From positions 33,855,784 to 33,919,783 of the forward strand of contig OY755251.1 in the NCBI GenBank assembly GCA_963576725.1: a stretch of 64,000 nt of DNA, written 5' to 3'. The position numbers were made by a program, and so were the translations under genes. The stretch's first letter is position 1; the number at the start of each line of letters is the position of its first letter. The notes under the pieces are model-generated. The model did not search any database. It saw only the letters and a program-made list of their open reading frames with translations, and was not told the origin of the DNA. Shown in pieces: positions 20,078 to 30,502 of this stretch. This stretch comes from Azorinus chamasolen. Its lineage: Eukaryota > Mollusca > Bivalvia > Cardiida > Solecurtidae.

Positions 20078-20319
20078 CCCTTTCGGTGCCAAATTTCTAA
20101 ATGTCGTCTGCAGTCCAAGTTTGTTAAATCATTCGGCAAAATAAGTAAATGGGATAAATAAATCCAAATTTCAAAGGAATAGAGCACATATATAGAAATA
20201 GAGATTGAGGCAAAAAGCGAAGACCCTGACCAGACGCCGCCTTGAAAAGGCGGCGTCTGATCTGGGACTGCACTTTTTGTCGTGGTGCATTTATGCGACA
20301 TCGGCGGTAAAAGGGTTAA
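20074..20319. mobile_element. Pal-A/Pal-E intermediate MITE
   Basis: TTAACCCTTTCGGTGCC to GGTAAAAGGGTTAA. The ends are Pal-E-like. The core arms AAGACCCTGACCAGACGCCG and GGCGGCGTCTGATCTGGGAC combine Pal-A (GACCCTG, CTGGG) with Pal-E (GACGCCG), around a GAAA loop. Confidence 0.8.
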
Positions 20320-20357
20320 TCACGAAAACGCTTAACACAGTTTACTCAGTAACTGCT

Positions 20358-20585
20358 TTAACCCATTCCCTCATAGGCTATTTTAGATCAAACCACTTTG
20401 AATAAATCTACCGAAAATGAGCATTAACTAGAGAAAAGTAAAATTTTAGAATTTTGTAATTTGAAACCATTGTGCTAAATAGAGAAATTGCTCCTATAGG
20501 AGCAAATGCCCTGTTTATCACAATGGTTTCAATAGGTTATTTTTTCAGAGGCGTAGAAAAGCGTATTCATGGAGGAAATGGTTAA
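20358..20585. mobile_element. Pal-B MITE
   Basis: TTAACCCATTCCCTCATAGG to GGAGGAAATGGTTAA. Apex TGCTCCTATAGGAGCA at about 20489; the arms extend through GAAACCATTGTG and CACAATGGTTTC. Confidence 0.87.
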
Positions 20586-20629
20586 TGAGACTGGTGCGTT
20601 TGATTCTTGCCATGATACAGATAAGCATT

Positions 20630-20900
20630 TGCCGAATTCGACAACTTTCAATTCGACCAACCTTTTGAAAAATATTTGACTCGCATCTGCAAACTGGCTC
20701 CAATGTGATAAAGCTTTTTGCTTGAGTCTGAGATCATTCTCAAGCAACTGATTGGTCAGATTCTGAGCTTGCTCAGAATCTGACCAATCAGATACTTGAG
20801 AATGATCTCAGACTCAGACTCAGAAGCCTTATAACCTTGGAGCCAGGATGGATCGTGATGACGTGCCGAGCTACTCGGCGTCTAGTCTGGATCCAATCTA
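20630..20900. mobile_element. Pal-E2 element interrupted by Pal-G palindrome
   Basis: E2 text (CCTTTTGAAAAATATTTGAC, CGCATCTGCAAACTG) is split by Pal-G at about 20696-20845 and resumes as AGGATGGATCGTGATGACGT with GCCGAGCTACTCGGCG. Pal-G arms include CTTGAGTCTGAGATCATTCT and AGAATGATCTCAGACTC, with CTGATTGGTCAGATTCTGAG at the centre. Confidence 0.75.
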
Positions 20901-21045
20901 TTTGCGAATGCGAGTCAAGTCGTTCATAGTGGCACAAGAGTTTTCTCTTTCGATGTGAATGGTAAATCTGTGATAAACTATGAAAACAGCTTCGAATTAT
21001 TCGGCATCTCATCAGGATCCGAACTGTTTTGATGCAGTTATTATA

Positions 21046-21627
21046 CAGTTGACCTTCGATTATCTCGAACTTCAGGGAACCATACAAATCACTTCGAGAT
21101 AACAGATGTCACGGGGTGTAGTTTACCTGTATCAACACTTGTACAGCCTTGCTGTGCAAGTCGGCTTTTATGGCGATGTGGTAGTGTGCTTGACTAGGAA
21201 TCTCGATGGCCACCAACGTGGAGTCCGGAGTCGATGCAAATTGTTCTCCGTACCCACAGATATTCGAGACGAATTTCAACTTGATGGGGGTGTATGTCAC
21301 GGGGTATAGTTTACTTGTATCAACACCTTGCAAGCCGTCTTTTATGGCGATGCGGTAGAGTGCTTGACTAGGAATCTCGAGGTCTTAAGTTCGATCACAA
21401 CGCCCGACGGGTTTATTTTCTTTTAGAGAAATTCGGTTACACGGAGATTCGAGTTATCCGATTTTTAATAAGTTCACAGCTTATTAAGCTTTCATATGTG
21501 TTTCTAGATAAGCACAGTGATACATTTTAGAACAATTTTGTATTGTAAAACTTGGAAAGACCGAACTTTTACTTCGAGTTATCCCAAAGTTCGAGTTATC
21601 TAAAGTCAAGATATCGAAGTTCAACTG
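21046..21627. mobile_element. Pal-D MITE with SINE insertion
   Basis: CAGTTGACCTTCGATTATCT to GATATCGAAGTTCAACTG, TA at both ends. The interior matches the copy at 579 (TTCGAGTTATCCGATTT, CCGAACTTTTACTTCGAG) but lacks its GCTCCT hairpin and contains foreign sequence at 21108-21420. Confidence 0.75.
21108..21420 (+). repeat. tRNA-related SINE, tandem double head
   Basis: Two similar halves, each TCACGGGGTRTAGTTTACYT ... TTATGGCGATGYGGTAGWG then TGCTTGACTAGGAATCTCGA. The second ends AAGTTCGATCACAACGCCCG, like a decayed B box. Together they suggest a duplicated tRNA-derived head. Confidence 0.5.
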
Positions 21628-21774
21628 TATTTATGAAACAAAAAGACGGAAAATTCAAACGACAAATCTTGCAGACGACAATATATGACAGCGAAAGAGA
21701 TAAACATGTTTATATTACTGTGAAGACTTTCTTTCGCTAACCTGTTACTCCATACATACGCTATTGCTCTCGTT

Positions 21775-21860
21775 GCAGACAGTGTAGGCCCAGATCAGTT
21801 GCTCTTGTAGAAACTGTCTGACCAGTGTCTTTTCTGTTTGCTTATGACATAGAATAGATC
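21775..21860. mobile_element. Pal-A remnant
   Basis: GTAGGCCCAGATCAGTTGCT with a decayed return arm GTCTGACCAGTGTCTTTTCT. Borders not found. Confidence 0.5.
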
Positions 21861-21917
21861 TGATTCAACAGTGTTTGTCATGATCAAAAGTTCATGTATT
21901 CAAACACCATTACAACA

Positions 21918-22130
21918 TTAACCTTTAGCCTGCTGAGCAAATTATTTTTGCCGAATTTTCACCTACTACATTTTCAAAAATCAAGTTATAATCAATTTGT
22001 CTACTAAAATGCAATCAGGATATCAAACAGTTTGGATCCTGATGACACGCCGAGTTACTCTGCGTCTCATCTGGATCCAAACTGTTTGCATATATTTTCA
22101 CTCATCCGCCGATAGCAGGCTAAAGGTTAA
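21918..22130. mobile_element. Pal-E MITE with exact inverted termini
   Basis: TTAACCTTTAGCCTGCT and AGCAGGCTAAAGGTTAA are exact inverted repeats of 17 bp. Core GGATCCTGATGACACGCCGA returning as TGCGTCTCATCTGGATCC. Confidence 0.87.
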
Positions 22131-22199
22131 TCTAATGAATATTCATAACGTCATTATTTCTTAAATGAATATTCATCAAATAAAGGGTTAGACAGGTGT

Positions 22200-22615
22200 T
22201 AGCTTAAATAAGGTCGCACGTTATGTAGAGAGTTCCTACATGGGCTGTATCTATTACTTCCGTTTGTCTTTTAAATGTAATCACCCATACCCACCGACAC
22301 CCACCCCCACCCCCACCCCCACACCCAAAAAAAATCGTTGAAGAAATTATTATTACAGCCTGACTAATCATGGAATGATTTTTTTATAATCACATAGTAA
22401 CCCTTACAATGTGTTGAAATTTCATATGAACTATTCCAAAATTCAAACAGGTAAAGCTAATGGTGAATATGTAGGGATTTTTCTAAAGAAAAGTGTAACA
22501 TGACAAACAGTGCAAACCCTGATGAAAGTGATCCTCTAGGAGCCCTCTTACCTGGGTCCACACTGTTTGCAAATGACATTCAAAGTGACTGGTGTCCCAC
22601 ACCGTAAAGGTTAAA
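22200..22615. mobile_element. C-rich tract and Pal-A2 remnant
   Basis: 22283-22330 is a CCCCCA-rich microsatellite. 22498-22615 holds the Pal-A2 variant (GACAAACAGTGCAAACCCTG, GGGTCCACACTGTTTGC, then AAAGGTTAA). No gene in between. Confidence 0.55.
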
Positions 22616-22969
22616 ATATTAGATGAAAGTTTCACTCTTTGACCTGATCAGCATAAAAAACAAGTGAAACAAGTTTCATTATCAGGTAGAATGACGCATT
22701 TGATGCATATTTGTTAATACAATGATTGTCTGTGCAAATAGGGGGTAGCTTCAAGTGCTGTGAAGTGTTATCAAGATCTGCAATATTTAGATTCAATCTT
22801 TCCGCTGTTAATACCATTTTCAAGGATGAAAAGCAAAACAGTTACATGTCAAACACTCAAGAATTAAAAACAAATTTATACATACGTGGGTGAAAGTGAT
22901 TTATCATGTAGAAAATATTGACACTGTAGAACAATGCAGTCATGTAACCCTTAGAATGCAGGTGACATG

Positions 22970-23210
22970 TTAACCCTTTACCTCACTTAACCCATGGGCA
23001 TTTTAACGCATTTGCAAACTGAGCAGACCCAAATCAGACGGCTCCTGTAGGAGCCGTCTAATCAGGATCTGCTCTGCTTGCTAGTTGAATTTGAAAGATC
23101 TGTTTATTTTACTTTCTAAAATTGCTACAATGTTCCACCTTTCATATTTTATTATAACTGTTTTATCCATGAATATTCAGTAAATAAACATATAAAGAGG
23201 GAATTCCCCC
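22970..23210. mobile_element. Pal-A MITE
   Basis: TTAACCCTTTACCTCA start; core AGCAGACCCAAATCAGACGG then CTCCTGTAGGAG; return CCGTCTAATCAGGATCTGCT. The right TTAA has decayed (GAGGGAATTCC). A second remnant follows at 23265-23345 (CCTGATCTGACAGCTCCTAC). Confidence 0.75.
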
Positions 23211-23394
23211 TTTGCCTAAATCTAATTCTTTACCCCCATGATCCATGAATATATGAGTACGTGTTGGTGAATTCCAGGCCTGATCTGACAGCTCCTACAG
23301 GAATCATTGCAATCTGTGTCTAATCTGTTTTCAAAGGTGTCAAAAGTTGTATAATTATTATGGAGTTTAAAGGGGTTCACAGGATGTCCAGTAA

Positions 23395-24060
23395 CTCTGG
23401 CCATCTCTTTATACTCTAATCAGATCAGTTTTACTTAGGGAAGGGGAATATATAGATTTATGAATGCAAAAAATTGGTAGCTTACAAATGAGCAGATAAA
23501 AGTTTGTTCACCGTGTTTAATGTTAAAATGTCACTTTAGGGTATAGCCTGATAGTAAACAACAGGTTGAGTCACACAAAAACTTTTTGTATACTCAAATC
23601 ATAGAATGTTAAGTATAGTCCGACAGGGAATTCCTGACCGTTACGTCATAATTAGTTACTTGAATATTCATATGACTTGTTATTTCTTAAAAGAGAAGAC
23701 TGTGACTATTTGATTATGATAACAGGTTTGTATAGTCCGTAGCCGAGAGGATAAAGGCGTTCTCATCCGAAACAAAATGTACCTGGTACGAAACTCACGC
23801 AAATCTCTGTTTTTCTTTTTTTTTCTCCCTCACCAACACATATGTTAAAAGTAACAGAAAACATATAAAAAAGATTCTAAAGCATTGAAAACTATTAAAA
23901 CAAATAATAAAAAATAGTATAAACGAAGGTGAGTTTCGAACTCGGGTAGCGCGCTTGGTGTAATGTCTGACTTATTTATTGATTATCCCATACTCCTCTA
24001 GGACTCCTCTCATCTGGGTCAACACTGTTTGCAAACTATCAATGACTCGTGCCCGGCACT
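23395..24060. other. Unassigned; tRNA-like fragments
   Basis: At 23738-23760 GTCCGTAGCCGAGAGGATAA looks like a tRNA A-box region. At 23928-23955 GTGAGTTTCGAACTCGGGTA looks like a B box on the opposite strand. They do not form one tRNA. The rest is AT-rich with no gene. Confidence 0.35.
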
Positions 24061-24064
24061 GTAA

Positions 24065-24175
24065 GGGATAACAAGAACATATACTACAGAGCAGACCCAG
24101 ATCAGACAGCTCCTATTGGAGCTGCCTGATCTCGGCCAGCTCTGTTTGCAAATGTGCCAAAAGTTGTCAGGATTA
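24065..24175. mobile_element. Pal-A remnant
   Basis: AGCAGACCCAGATCAGACAG, apex GCTCCTATTGGAGC, return TGCCTGATCTCGGCCAGCTC and CTGTTTGCAAATG. Outer ends decayed. 24176-24480 holds nothing recognisable. Confidence 0.65.
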
Positions 24176-24485
24176 ACTTAATAACATTCATGTCATTGTG
24201 TCCTTTGGCCTTTCGACCTGGAATTGTTTTAATGATAAGATCATAAGTTGATGGCTGGAATACAAGACGCGATAGAAATCATGGACATAAACCACAAACT
24301 GCAACATCGATATGCTAAATGCATTATCAGTGCTTAATATTGTACTTTTGCATAAAAAAATATTGACATCGTGACACGTGTTCTTGTTTTTGTATCGTCC
24401 TATGAGAAAACAACAACACAACACAACAGGCTCCAAACTATGAGTATATACTTTGAAAACATTGTCTACCGTGAATTACCATATA

Positions 24486-24885
24486 CAGTAATCCCCCTCT
24501 AATTCGGAACATTAATATATGTCTTTTAGACAGGTTGCAGCTTAATGCAGGGTGAAAGGCATGCAGAGAGCCCCCAAAGGAGGTTTCTGTGTGACTTTCA
24601 ACTTGCATTAACCCTTTCGGTGCCAAACTCTGTCGTCTGCTAACTTTGTCGTCTGCTACAAATTTTCATTCTTTTGATTTTCTTCATTTTTGTTTCAAAA
24701 ACATAGTAACAGTAACAAACAGTTTGGATCCTGATGAGACGCCGATTTACTAGGCGTCTCATCTGGATCCAAACTGTTTGCATAGGTAATCACAGATCCG
24801 GCATTGGCAGCGAAAGGGTTAATCTGCCACCTGTTTGAAATACCGATAAGGATACTAATTTTAACTAGAGACATATACATACATG
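24486..24885. mobile_element. Pal-C MITE carrying nested Pal-E
   Basis: Left CAGTAATCCCCCTCTAATTC; arm GCAGCTTAATGCAGGGTGAA; return TGTGACTTTCAACTTGCATTAA, interrupted at this TTAA and resuming TTAATCTGCCACCTG. Other Pal-C copies read GCATTAAGCTACCACCTG without interruption. The right terminus is decayed. Confidence 0.75.
24608..24822. mobile_element. Pal-E MITE nested in Pal-C
   Basis: TTAACCCTTTCGGTGCCAAA to GGCAGCGAAAGGGTTAA. Core GGATCCTGATGAGACGCCGA returning GGCGTCTCATCTGGATCC. The cleanest natural proof of TTAA target duplication in the window. Confidence 0.9.
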
Positions 24886-24887
24886 TA

Positions 24888-25051
24888 CAGTAAAAACCCT
24901 CTAATGCGGCCACTTAAAATAACCATAGCTGTCTTAATAAGCAGGTAGTTGCTTAATGCAGGACTTTCGTCCTGCATTAAGTAAGCTACCACCTGCCTCT
25001 GTCACACAGAATTCCCCTCTTTTTGGTGGTCGCATTAGAGGGGTTTAACTG
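24888..25051. mobile_element. Pal-C MITE with CTAATGCGGCCAC ends, core-deleted
   Basis: CAGTAAAAACCCTCTAATGC to GTCGCATTAGAGGGGTTTAA then CTG and TA. The arms are shortened to GGTAGTTGCTTAATGCAGG and CCTGCATTAAGTAAGCTACC; the GCTCCT apex is lost. Confidence 0.8.
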
Positions 25052-25144
25052 TATGTATATGTCTCTGTTTTAACGTCCGGTATACCGAGACAGTATACAG
25101 AGACATATACATACAATAAAAAAACGATAGATAAACGTACATTG

Positions 25145-25260
25145 AACCCTTTACTCCACATGTACATGCATTTGACGCTTTTCAAACAGGGCAGACCCAG
25201 ATCAGGCGGCTCGTGTCGTCTTGTCCAGTGTCTGTTAGTTTGCTTATGCAATAAAGAAGA
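25145..25260. mobile_element. Pal-A remnant
   Basis: ACCCTTTACTCCACATG, GGCAGACCCAGATCAGGCGG; the return arm is lost apart from AGTGTCTGTTAGTTTGCTTA. Confidence 0.5.
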
Positions 25261-25493
25261 TGTAATGATACAGTTTCTATCATGTTGAAACATGACCATG
25301 TTACTAGTACCATTTACAAAAACAATTCAGATAGTTTAATTGGATATTCGGGTGTTTTTTTCAAAAACATGAAAGTTCTTCAACAACGTTTATTCGATCA
25401 GTACTTTTGAGATATATTTATTTCAGGATATAAACAAATGATTTATATAAGTTTATATACTTTTATAACGCATTGCAAGTAGAGAATGTCACT

Positions 25494-25732
25494 TTAACCT
25501 TTTCCTTGTACATATTATGTTTATTTCAGATTTCAATATCTACTGACTATTTACAATGAAATATGGAGGTGGAACATTGTATAGCCATTTTAGAAAGTAA
25601 AGAAACATATTTATCAAATTCCATTAGCAAACAGAGCTATAGGAGAGCCATAGCTCCTATAGGAGCCGTCTGATCTAGGTCTACTCTGTTTGCAAATGCT
25701 TGGAAATGCGTTTTTATGAAGGAAATGGTTAA
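25494..25732. mobile_element. Pal-A MITE
   Basis: TTAACCTTTTCCTTGTACAT to GAAGGAAATGGTTAA. Apex AGCTCCTATAGGAGCC; return GTCTGATCTAGGTCTACTCT. The left arm is truncated. Confidence 0.8.
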
Positions 25733-25807
25733 AAGGTGCCATTTTCAGGTGAAGTGTCAATGAACCAGAATTAGAGGTTTTGCTGTGTGCCAATCTAATG
25801 ATTAATA

Positions 25808-26074
25808 CCAAAGGTGCCCGACGCATGCTTGAACTCACCCATAGACCCCCCACCCCGGAAAAAAAATTCCTTTCGGGTCTATATATGTATTTGTCAATAC
25901 ATATATAGACCCGAAAGGAAATTATTTTCCGGGTCGTGTTTTTCTTGTTTTTCGGAGTGGTTTAGGGTTCAAATAGATAGTTTTAGGCTAGTTGAACATA
26001 TACTTCGATCACATTTTTTTTTTTGGGGGGGGGGGGTCTATGGGTGAGTCCAAGCATGCGTCGGGCACCTTTGG
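25808..26074. mobile_element. MITE with 44-bp terminal inverted repeats and internal hairpin
   Basis: Ends CCAAAGGTGCCCGACGCATG and CATGCGTCGGGCACCTTTGG continue to a 44-bp inverted repeat with one mismatch, ending in CATAGACCCCCC. Inside, at 25867-25921, a 25-bp-arm hairpin (TTCCTTTCGGGTCTATATAT) is present. A poly-G tract lies beside the right arm. No clear target duplication. Confidence 0.85.
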
Positions 26075-26099
26075 ACGCAGTGAAGGAGTTCAATAAATC

Positions 26100-26499
26100 A
26101 GACACAAAATATAGTACAGGTGTTTCTTTATTCAGCAAAAACACCTCACATACAGTACGTACAGTATCTATTGTATATATCTGACAGTATCTTATTCACA
26201 TTTCTACAGTCCAGATATATGTATACATGTACGAATGTGTTGCGTGATAGGGTTTCGTGCCAGACTGTAGTAACTAAAGTATAAAATTTAACCGTTATAA
26301 GTTGTTGTTTTTAAATAATTGTTTTCCTGAAATTGCCACATCTGATTAGGGTTTCGGCTTTGCCGAAATCCTTATAAAATGGATTGCGACTCAAACTTTC
26401 ACGGAAAACCCTATTGCACGAGCTCTACCTCGCGGGAATCCCCCTAAGAGAATATGCGCATGTGCAGTGCTTGGCTTACAATCCGGTTCCGGAATCTTA
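26100..26499. other. Unassigned spacer
   Basis: A short hairpin GGTTTCGGCTTTGCCGAAATCC at 26348. The open frame at 26384-26623 runs into a Pal-A remnant and is not protein-like. Confidence 0.45.
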
Positions 26500-26642
26500 C
26501 AAACTATTTACAATGAAATATAGAAGGTGGGTCCATAAGCAAACAGAGCAGACTCTGATCCTATGGGAGCTGTCTTATCTGGGTCTAATCTGTTTGCAGA
26601 TGCATGAAAACAAGTTTATATGAGGGTAATTAAGGGTTAAAT
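26500..26642. mobile_element. Pal-A remnant
   Basis: AGCAGACTCTGATCCTATGG and TGTCTTATCTGGGTCTAATC then TGTTTGC; right end TATGAGGGTAATTAAGGGTTAA. Confidence 0.6.
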
Positions 26643-26756
26643 GGACTTCTTCTGTTCTTCCCATCAGAAACTACAGTATAAAGGTTATAGCAGCACTGGT
26701 GATCACTAGTGCAGGGCAACTGTTACATCATGCTAAAATCTCTCGAGGCCATACGC

Positions 26757-26967
26757 TTAAATCTTTGCACGCTAGCGGCGAAACTGTGATTACCTATGCA
26801 AACAGTTTGGATCCAGATGAGAGGCCATAATTCTGTCTCTCATCAGGATCCAAACTGTTTGTCATCTTGACCATATTTTTGCATAAAATGAATGAAAGTT
26901 TATTGAAGAATTGAAGCAGACTGCAATTCTTGCAGACGAAAAATCACTCAGCATTGTAAGGATTAAG
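26757..26967. mobile_element. Pal-E MITE (AT-apex variant)
   Basis: TTAAATCTTTGCACGC to GCATTGTAAGGATTAA. Core GGATCCAGATGAGAGGCC returning TCTCTCATCAGGATCC, the opposite orientation to 24608. Matches the copy at 36404. Confidence 0.75.
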
Positions 26968-27310
26968 CAAGCTGTAGAGATCTGTAATATCGTCTGCTTG
27001 AAGTTTGTCATCATTTGAATTTCTAAAAGATCAGTTTTAGGCATTTTAACTTAAGGCAAAATTGTCACAAGTTGTAAACAGTTTAGATTTTGTTCAGACA
27101 GTTACTTGGTATTAGATCTGAATCCAAATAGTGTGTCCCACTTTGCCAACCTCTGTTGTTTAAGTAGCTTGGATGGTAGTATTAACAATTACTATTAAAA
27201 GGAAACAAGGGTTTTTGTATCCTTTATATGATTAAAAAATCATTAAAAGGAAAAAGGAGAAAGGCAAACAAAATGAGACAAAACACTTTCTTATATTTTA
27301 ATGTATATAC

Positions 27311-27733
27311 TAGGGATGGAGAATCGGACCAAAATCATAATCGATTATCAAATTGAATCGAACATTTATTATCGATTAAAAATCAATAATTAATCGAAAA
27401 TACTTTCAGAGATTCTGTGCATATAAGGCTTGATGTAACTAGCTAATACCGAACTAAGCTTTTGTGTCAACAAAACAGTATGCTGTGACCATTCATTAGA
27501 ATCATCTCGAAGATTTTAATGAATGGCCACAGAATACAGCTTGGTAGAGGCTTATTATAAAGGTAAAACACTTCATACAGTTATATTACCATTAAAACGC
27601 CTACGAAAATTACTGATGCTGCTGTACAGATTACACAGTTAATAATCGATTATGGCAAAATTACTATCGATAGTAAATCGAAAATACTTGTTCGATCAAT
27701 CATCGATTATAACCGATTATCGGAACAACATTA
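27311..27733. mobile_element. hAT-like non-autonomous element with 8-bp TSD
   Basis: Flanked by GTATATAC at 27303-27310 and 27734-27741. Ends TAGGGATGGAGAATCGG and CCGATTATCGGAACAACATTA are imperfectly inverted. Subterminal AATCGATTAT repeats lie on both sides. A Pal-F-like hairpin (GACCATTCATTAGAATCATC) sits inside at 27465-27560. The 8-bp duplication and TAGGG end fit hAT. Confidence 0.75.
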
Positions 27734-27741
27734 GTATATAC

Positions 27742-28899
27742 ATTTCATCATTTATTGATTTACGTGTCAGGCTTATAGTATCTTATAGTATCTTATAGCA
27801 ATGTATGTAATTTATTTCTAATTCATATCATTTATTGCTATGACGCCGGTTACTGATCAGGTTCTGGATAAACTATTCTATGAACTTCAGGGTCTTTTCT
27901 GTTTGCAAAAGCATAGAAAGGCTTATTTTTGCTCAGACCAATTGTACCCGATATGGAACTCTGAAATCGTCTTCACTATATAATATAAAGTGAAACAATA
28001 TTATGTGTCTAACAACCCATATACCAATGGGAGGTTTTACTTCAAAGTTTCACCAATGATAAGCTGCCAACCTTGATGTGAAGATTTTCTTAAAGAATGT
28101 AATTATTGCTCTGACCATTTTACCAGAGTTATGGGACTCTGAAATTTTCTTCACTGTATAACACATAGTCAAAAGTGCTTGATATAGAGATACTATTGTT
28201 ATGGGGGGGGGGGGGGGTGCATCAGTGTCTTGGAAATAATTTTCTAGTTAATTTTATTTTCCCTGTTGTATCCTGCCATGCTAAGTTGAATATATTTGTT
28301 ACTTTATAATTTGTCATAGTGTTAATATCACCCCACAGTATATTTGGCAATTATTTGTAGGGTATTTAGAATCATAAGGAATATGTCTACAATTGGTGGA
28401 AGTGTATATATGGATAAGTTAATGATGCATGCTAATTACTGTTATGATCCACCAGATAGTAGCAGAAGTATGACCCTTACTTTCAAATAATGGAGTGATG
28501 GCTCTATACTACATTAAACTATCAATTTTGGCTCTATTGGCACAACGTGGCAAGTTGAGCTAGCGGAATCGCCCTGTGTGTGACATGTTCATAAAACAAT
28601 TCTTTAATTGTCTTCCAAACTACTGACATGATTTTCAGAAAAATCCACAGCAAACAATCAATATAATATATTATGTCCGAAACCTTCAGTACTGTCAGTA
28701 CTTTGATTTTTTTTTGTTATACATTATAAGTGATTTTGAAATGGAATGACTGAAATGTTCCGCAGAAGTAGACTCTCTTTCGGTCGTAGATTGTCCCGCT
28801 TTGTACTTGTTAAGTGTATCTTCTTGTATCTTGTAAACATAAGATACAGTATCTGCGATATAAAATGGTAAACCGAGGGTAAAAAATTCAGAATAAATT
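27742..28899. other. Unassigned intergenic stretch
   Basis: AT-rich. A poly-G run lies at 28205-28220. Two related blocks (27940-28010 and 28110-28150: CTGAAATYKTCTTCACTRTATAA) suggest an old duplication. No exon or RNA gene recognised. Confidence 0.5.
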
Positions 28900-29250
28900 A
28901 ATGAGAATTTTAAGAATGTTATTCGTGAGAGGTGTTGTTTTGTTGGGGTGGGGCGTTTTGTCAAGCCTTAGACGAATTGCTTTCGGGGCGAATCACTTAA
29001 AAATCCTGTTAGCCTCGTTTGCGATTTGTTTTGACAGGTTACTGCGGCTCGAAGGAAACCTGAAAACTTGTTCACAGATTCCTACGCATCTTCATGGGTA
29101 TGATTTTCCTTTATAAATACAGATGTATGCAGTTTTATACAAACCATTATACTATGTATTCGTTTTTATGCTAAATTTATGCGTGAGGTTGGCTGAAATC
29201 TATGTGTCACCAGTTTTCGCGAGGAAGATGGACGCGGTAGTTAGTATTAT
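28900..29250 (+). promoter_or_regulatory. Candidate centrobin promoter / 5' untranslated exon
   Basis: A patch richer in GC and CpG than its neighbours (GGGGTGGGGCG, GACGAATTGC, CTGCGGCTCGAAG, TCGCGAGGAAGATGGACGCG). Donor-like CATGG|GTATGA near 29097 and GCG|GTAGTT near 29231 could splice to the acceptor-like CTGCAG just before 30503. Promoter activity is inference. Confidence 0.3.
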
Positions 29251-29569
29251 AATATTAAATTTACTGGTTTAATTAGTTGAATCTTTGTCTCATTTAAATT
29301 TCATAATGTCTGCTGGAATACGCTGCATGTCTGGTCACCTAGTTGGTATTCTGTAGTGTTTCAACAACATTAAGTGACTGTTAACATTGTATTCAACTAC
29401 GAATTGGTATTTTTCTGTTTGAAAAAAAATAAGAGAAGTACCCATATATACAATGAAGTAACTATTGTACAACACATTTGGATTGTACCTTTTTTCTTGA
29501 CCTTTTACAATTTGTCATGAAAAAATTAGAAATGTTCAAACTGCTTTTGGAAATTATGTCATGTATAAT

Positions 29570-30300
29570 TCTTATTTTAGTTGTAACGGGATTGAGTTAA
29601 GTGGGGTACAGGTAACTGGTGGGAAATTTATAAGTCCCAGATTGTATGGCTCGGTCACACAATCTTTTCATCAGTTGTCCTGTTTGGTGCATCATTTCTT
29701 GATAGTTACATGTACAGTGAGTTCCTCAGGGAAAATGGCAGAGTAGTGTAACTGGGTTGAGTTACGTCAGATACTGGTAACTGGTGGGAAATTGGTAATC
29801 CAGGGGCCCTTGGTTCGTGTCCAGACTCCTGGTTGGGCCATGATGTTTTCACTAGTTATCCTGGTACAGTTTGGTGTCCAACAAAAATTCTGACTGTGTG
29901 AATGCCAATTTTCTTGTGAGATATGGCGAGCTCCTCAGGGGAAAGGGGGAGTAGTGTAACAGGGTTGAGTTAAGGTAACTGGTAGGAAATCTGTAAGTCC
30001 CGGATTGTGTGGCTCAGTATCTCCAGAGGTCCAGATAAGGTGCGTAAATTTAAACATTTTCAACAATAGTTCCTTTATTTCTCCACCAAACCCTATACTG
30101 TGAACACTCTTCAGAATCATCTCGAACAGATGATTCTAAAGGATGGTAACAGTACAGAGTTTGGTGGAGAAATGACAATTTTAGTATTTGGGTATGCATC
30201 TGTAGGTCTGATCTCGGTGTTTAGAGTGCTGGCTTTAAGCCAGAGGCCCTGGGTTCTAGTCCTGGTTGGGCCACAATCATTTCACCAGTTGTCCTGTTAC
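29570..30300 (+). repeat. Cluster of tRNA-derived SINE copies, with Pal-F
   Basis: GGGTTGAGTTA ... GGTAACTGGTGGGAAATT recurs at about 29590, 29755 and 29955. B-box-like GGGCCCTTGGTTCGTGTCC (29799) and GGCCCTGGGTTCTAGTCCTG (30245) belong to the same family. A Pal-F copy (30015-30216, CATTTCTCCACCAAACCC-type arms) separates two of them. Confidence 0.65.
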
Positions 30301-30502
30301 ATAATTATATACATGTATCCTTCAATATTTATCTCTTCACCTTCCAGGGTGCAGGAAACATAACTACCACATGTTAATGTGAGACAATAAAATGCCATGA
30401 AATAATGAAAGTCTGGCTAACTGGCGAAATTGATCCTAAATCTCTCCACACCATACTACAACAATCCATTCTGAGGTTATTGGCAACATCAAACAACTGC
30501 AG

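Noticed and set aside
28901..29116. 71-codon frame as a separate small gene
   Set aside because: No motif; the GC-rich patch is better read as a candidate 5' region of centrobin.
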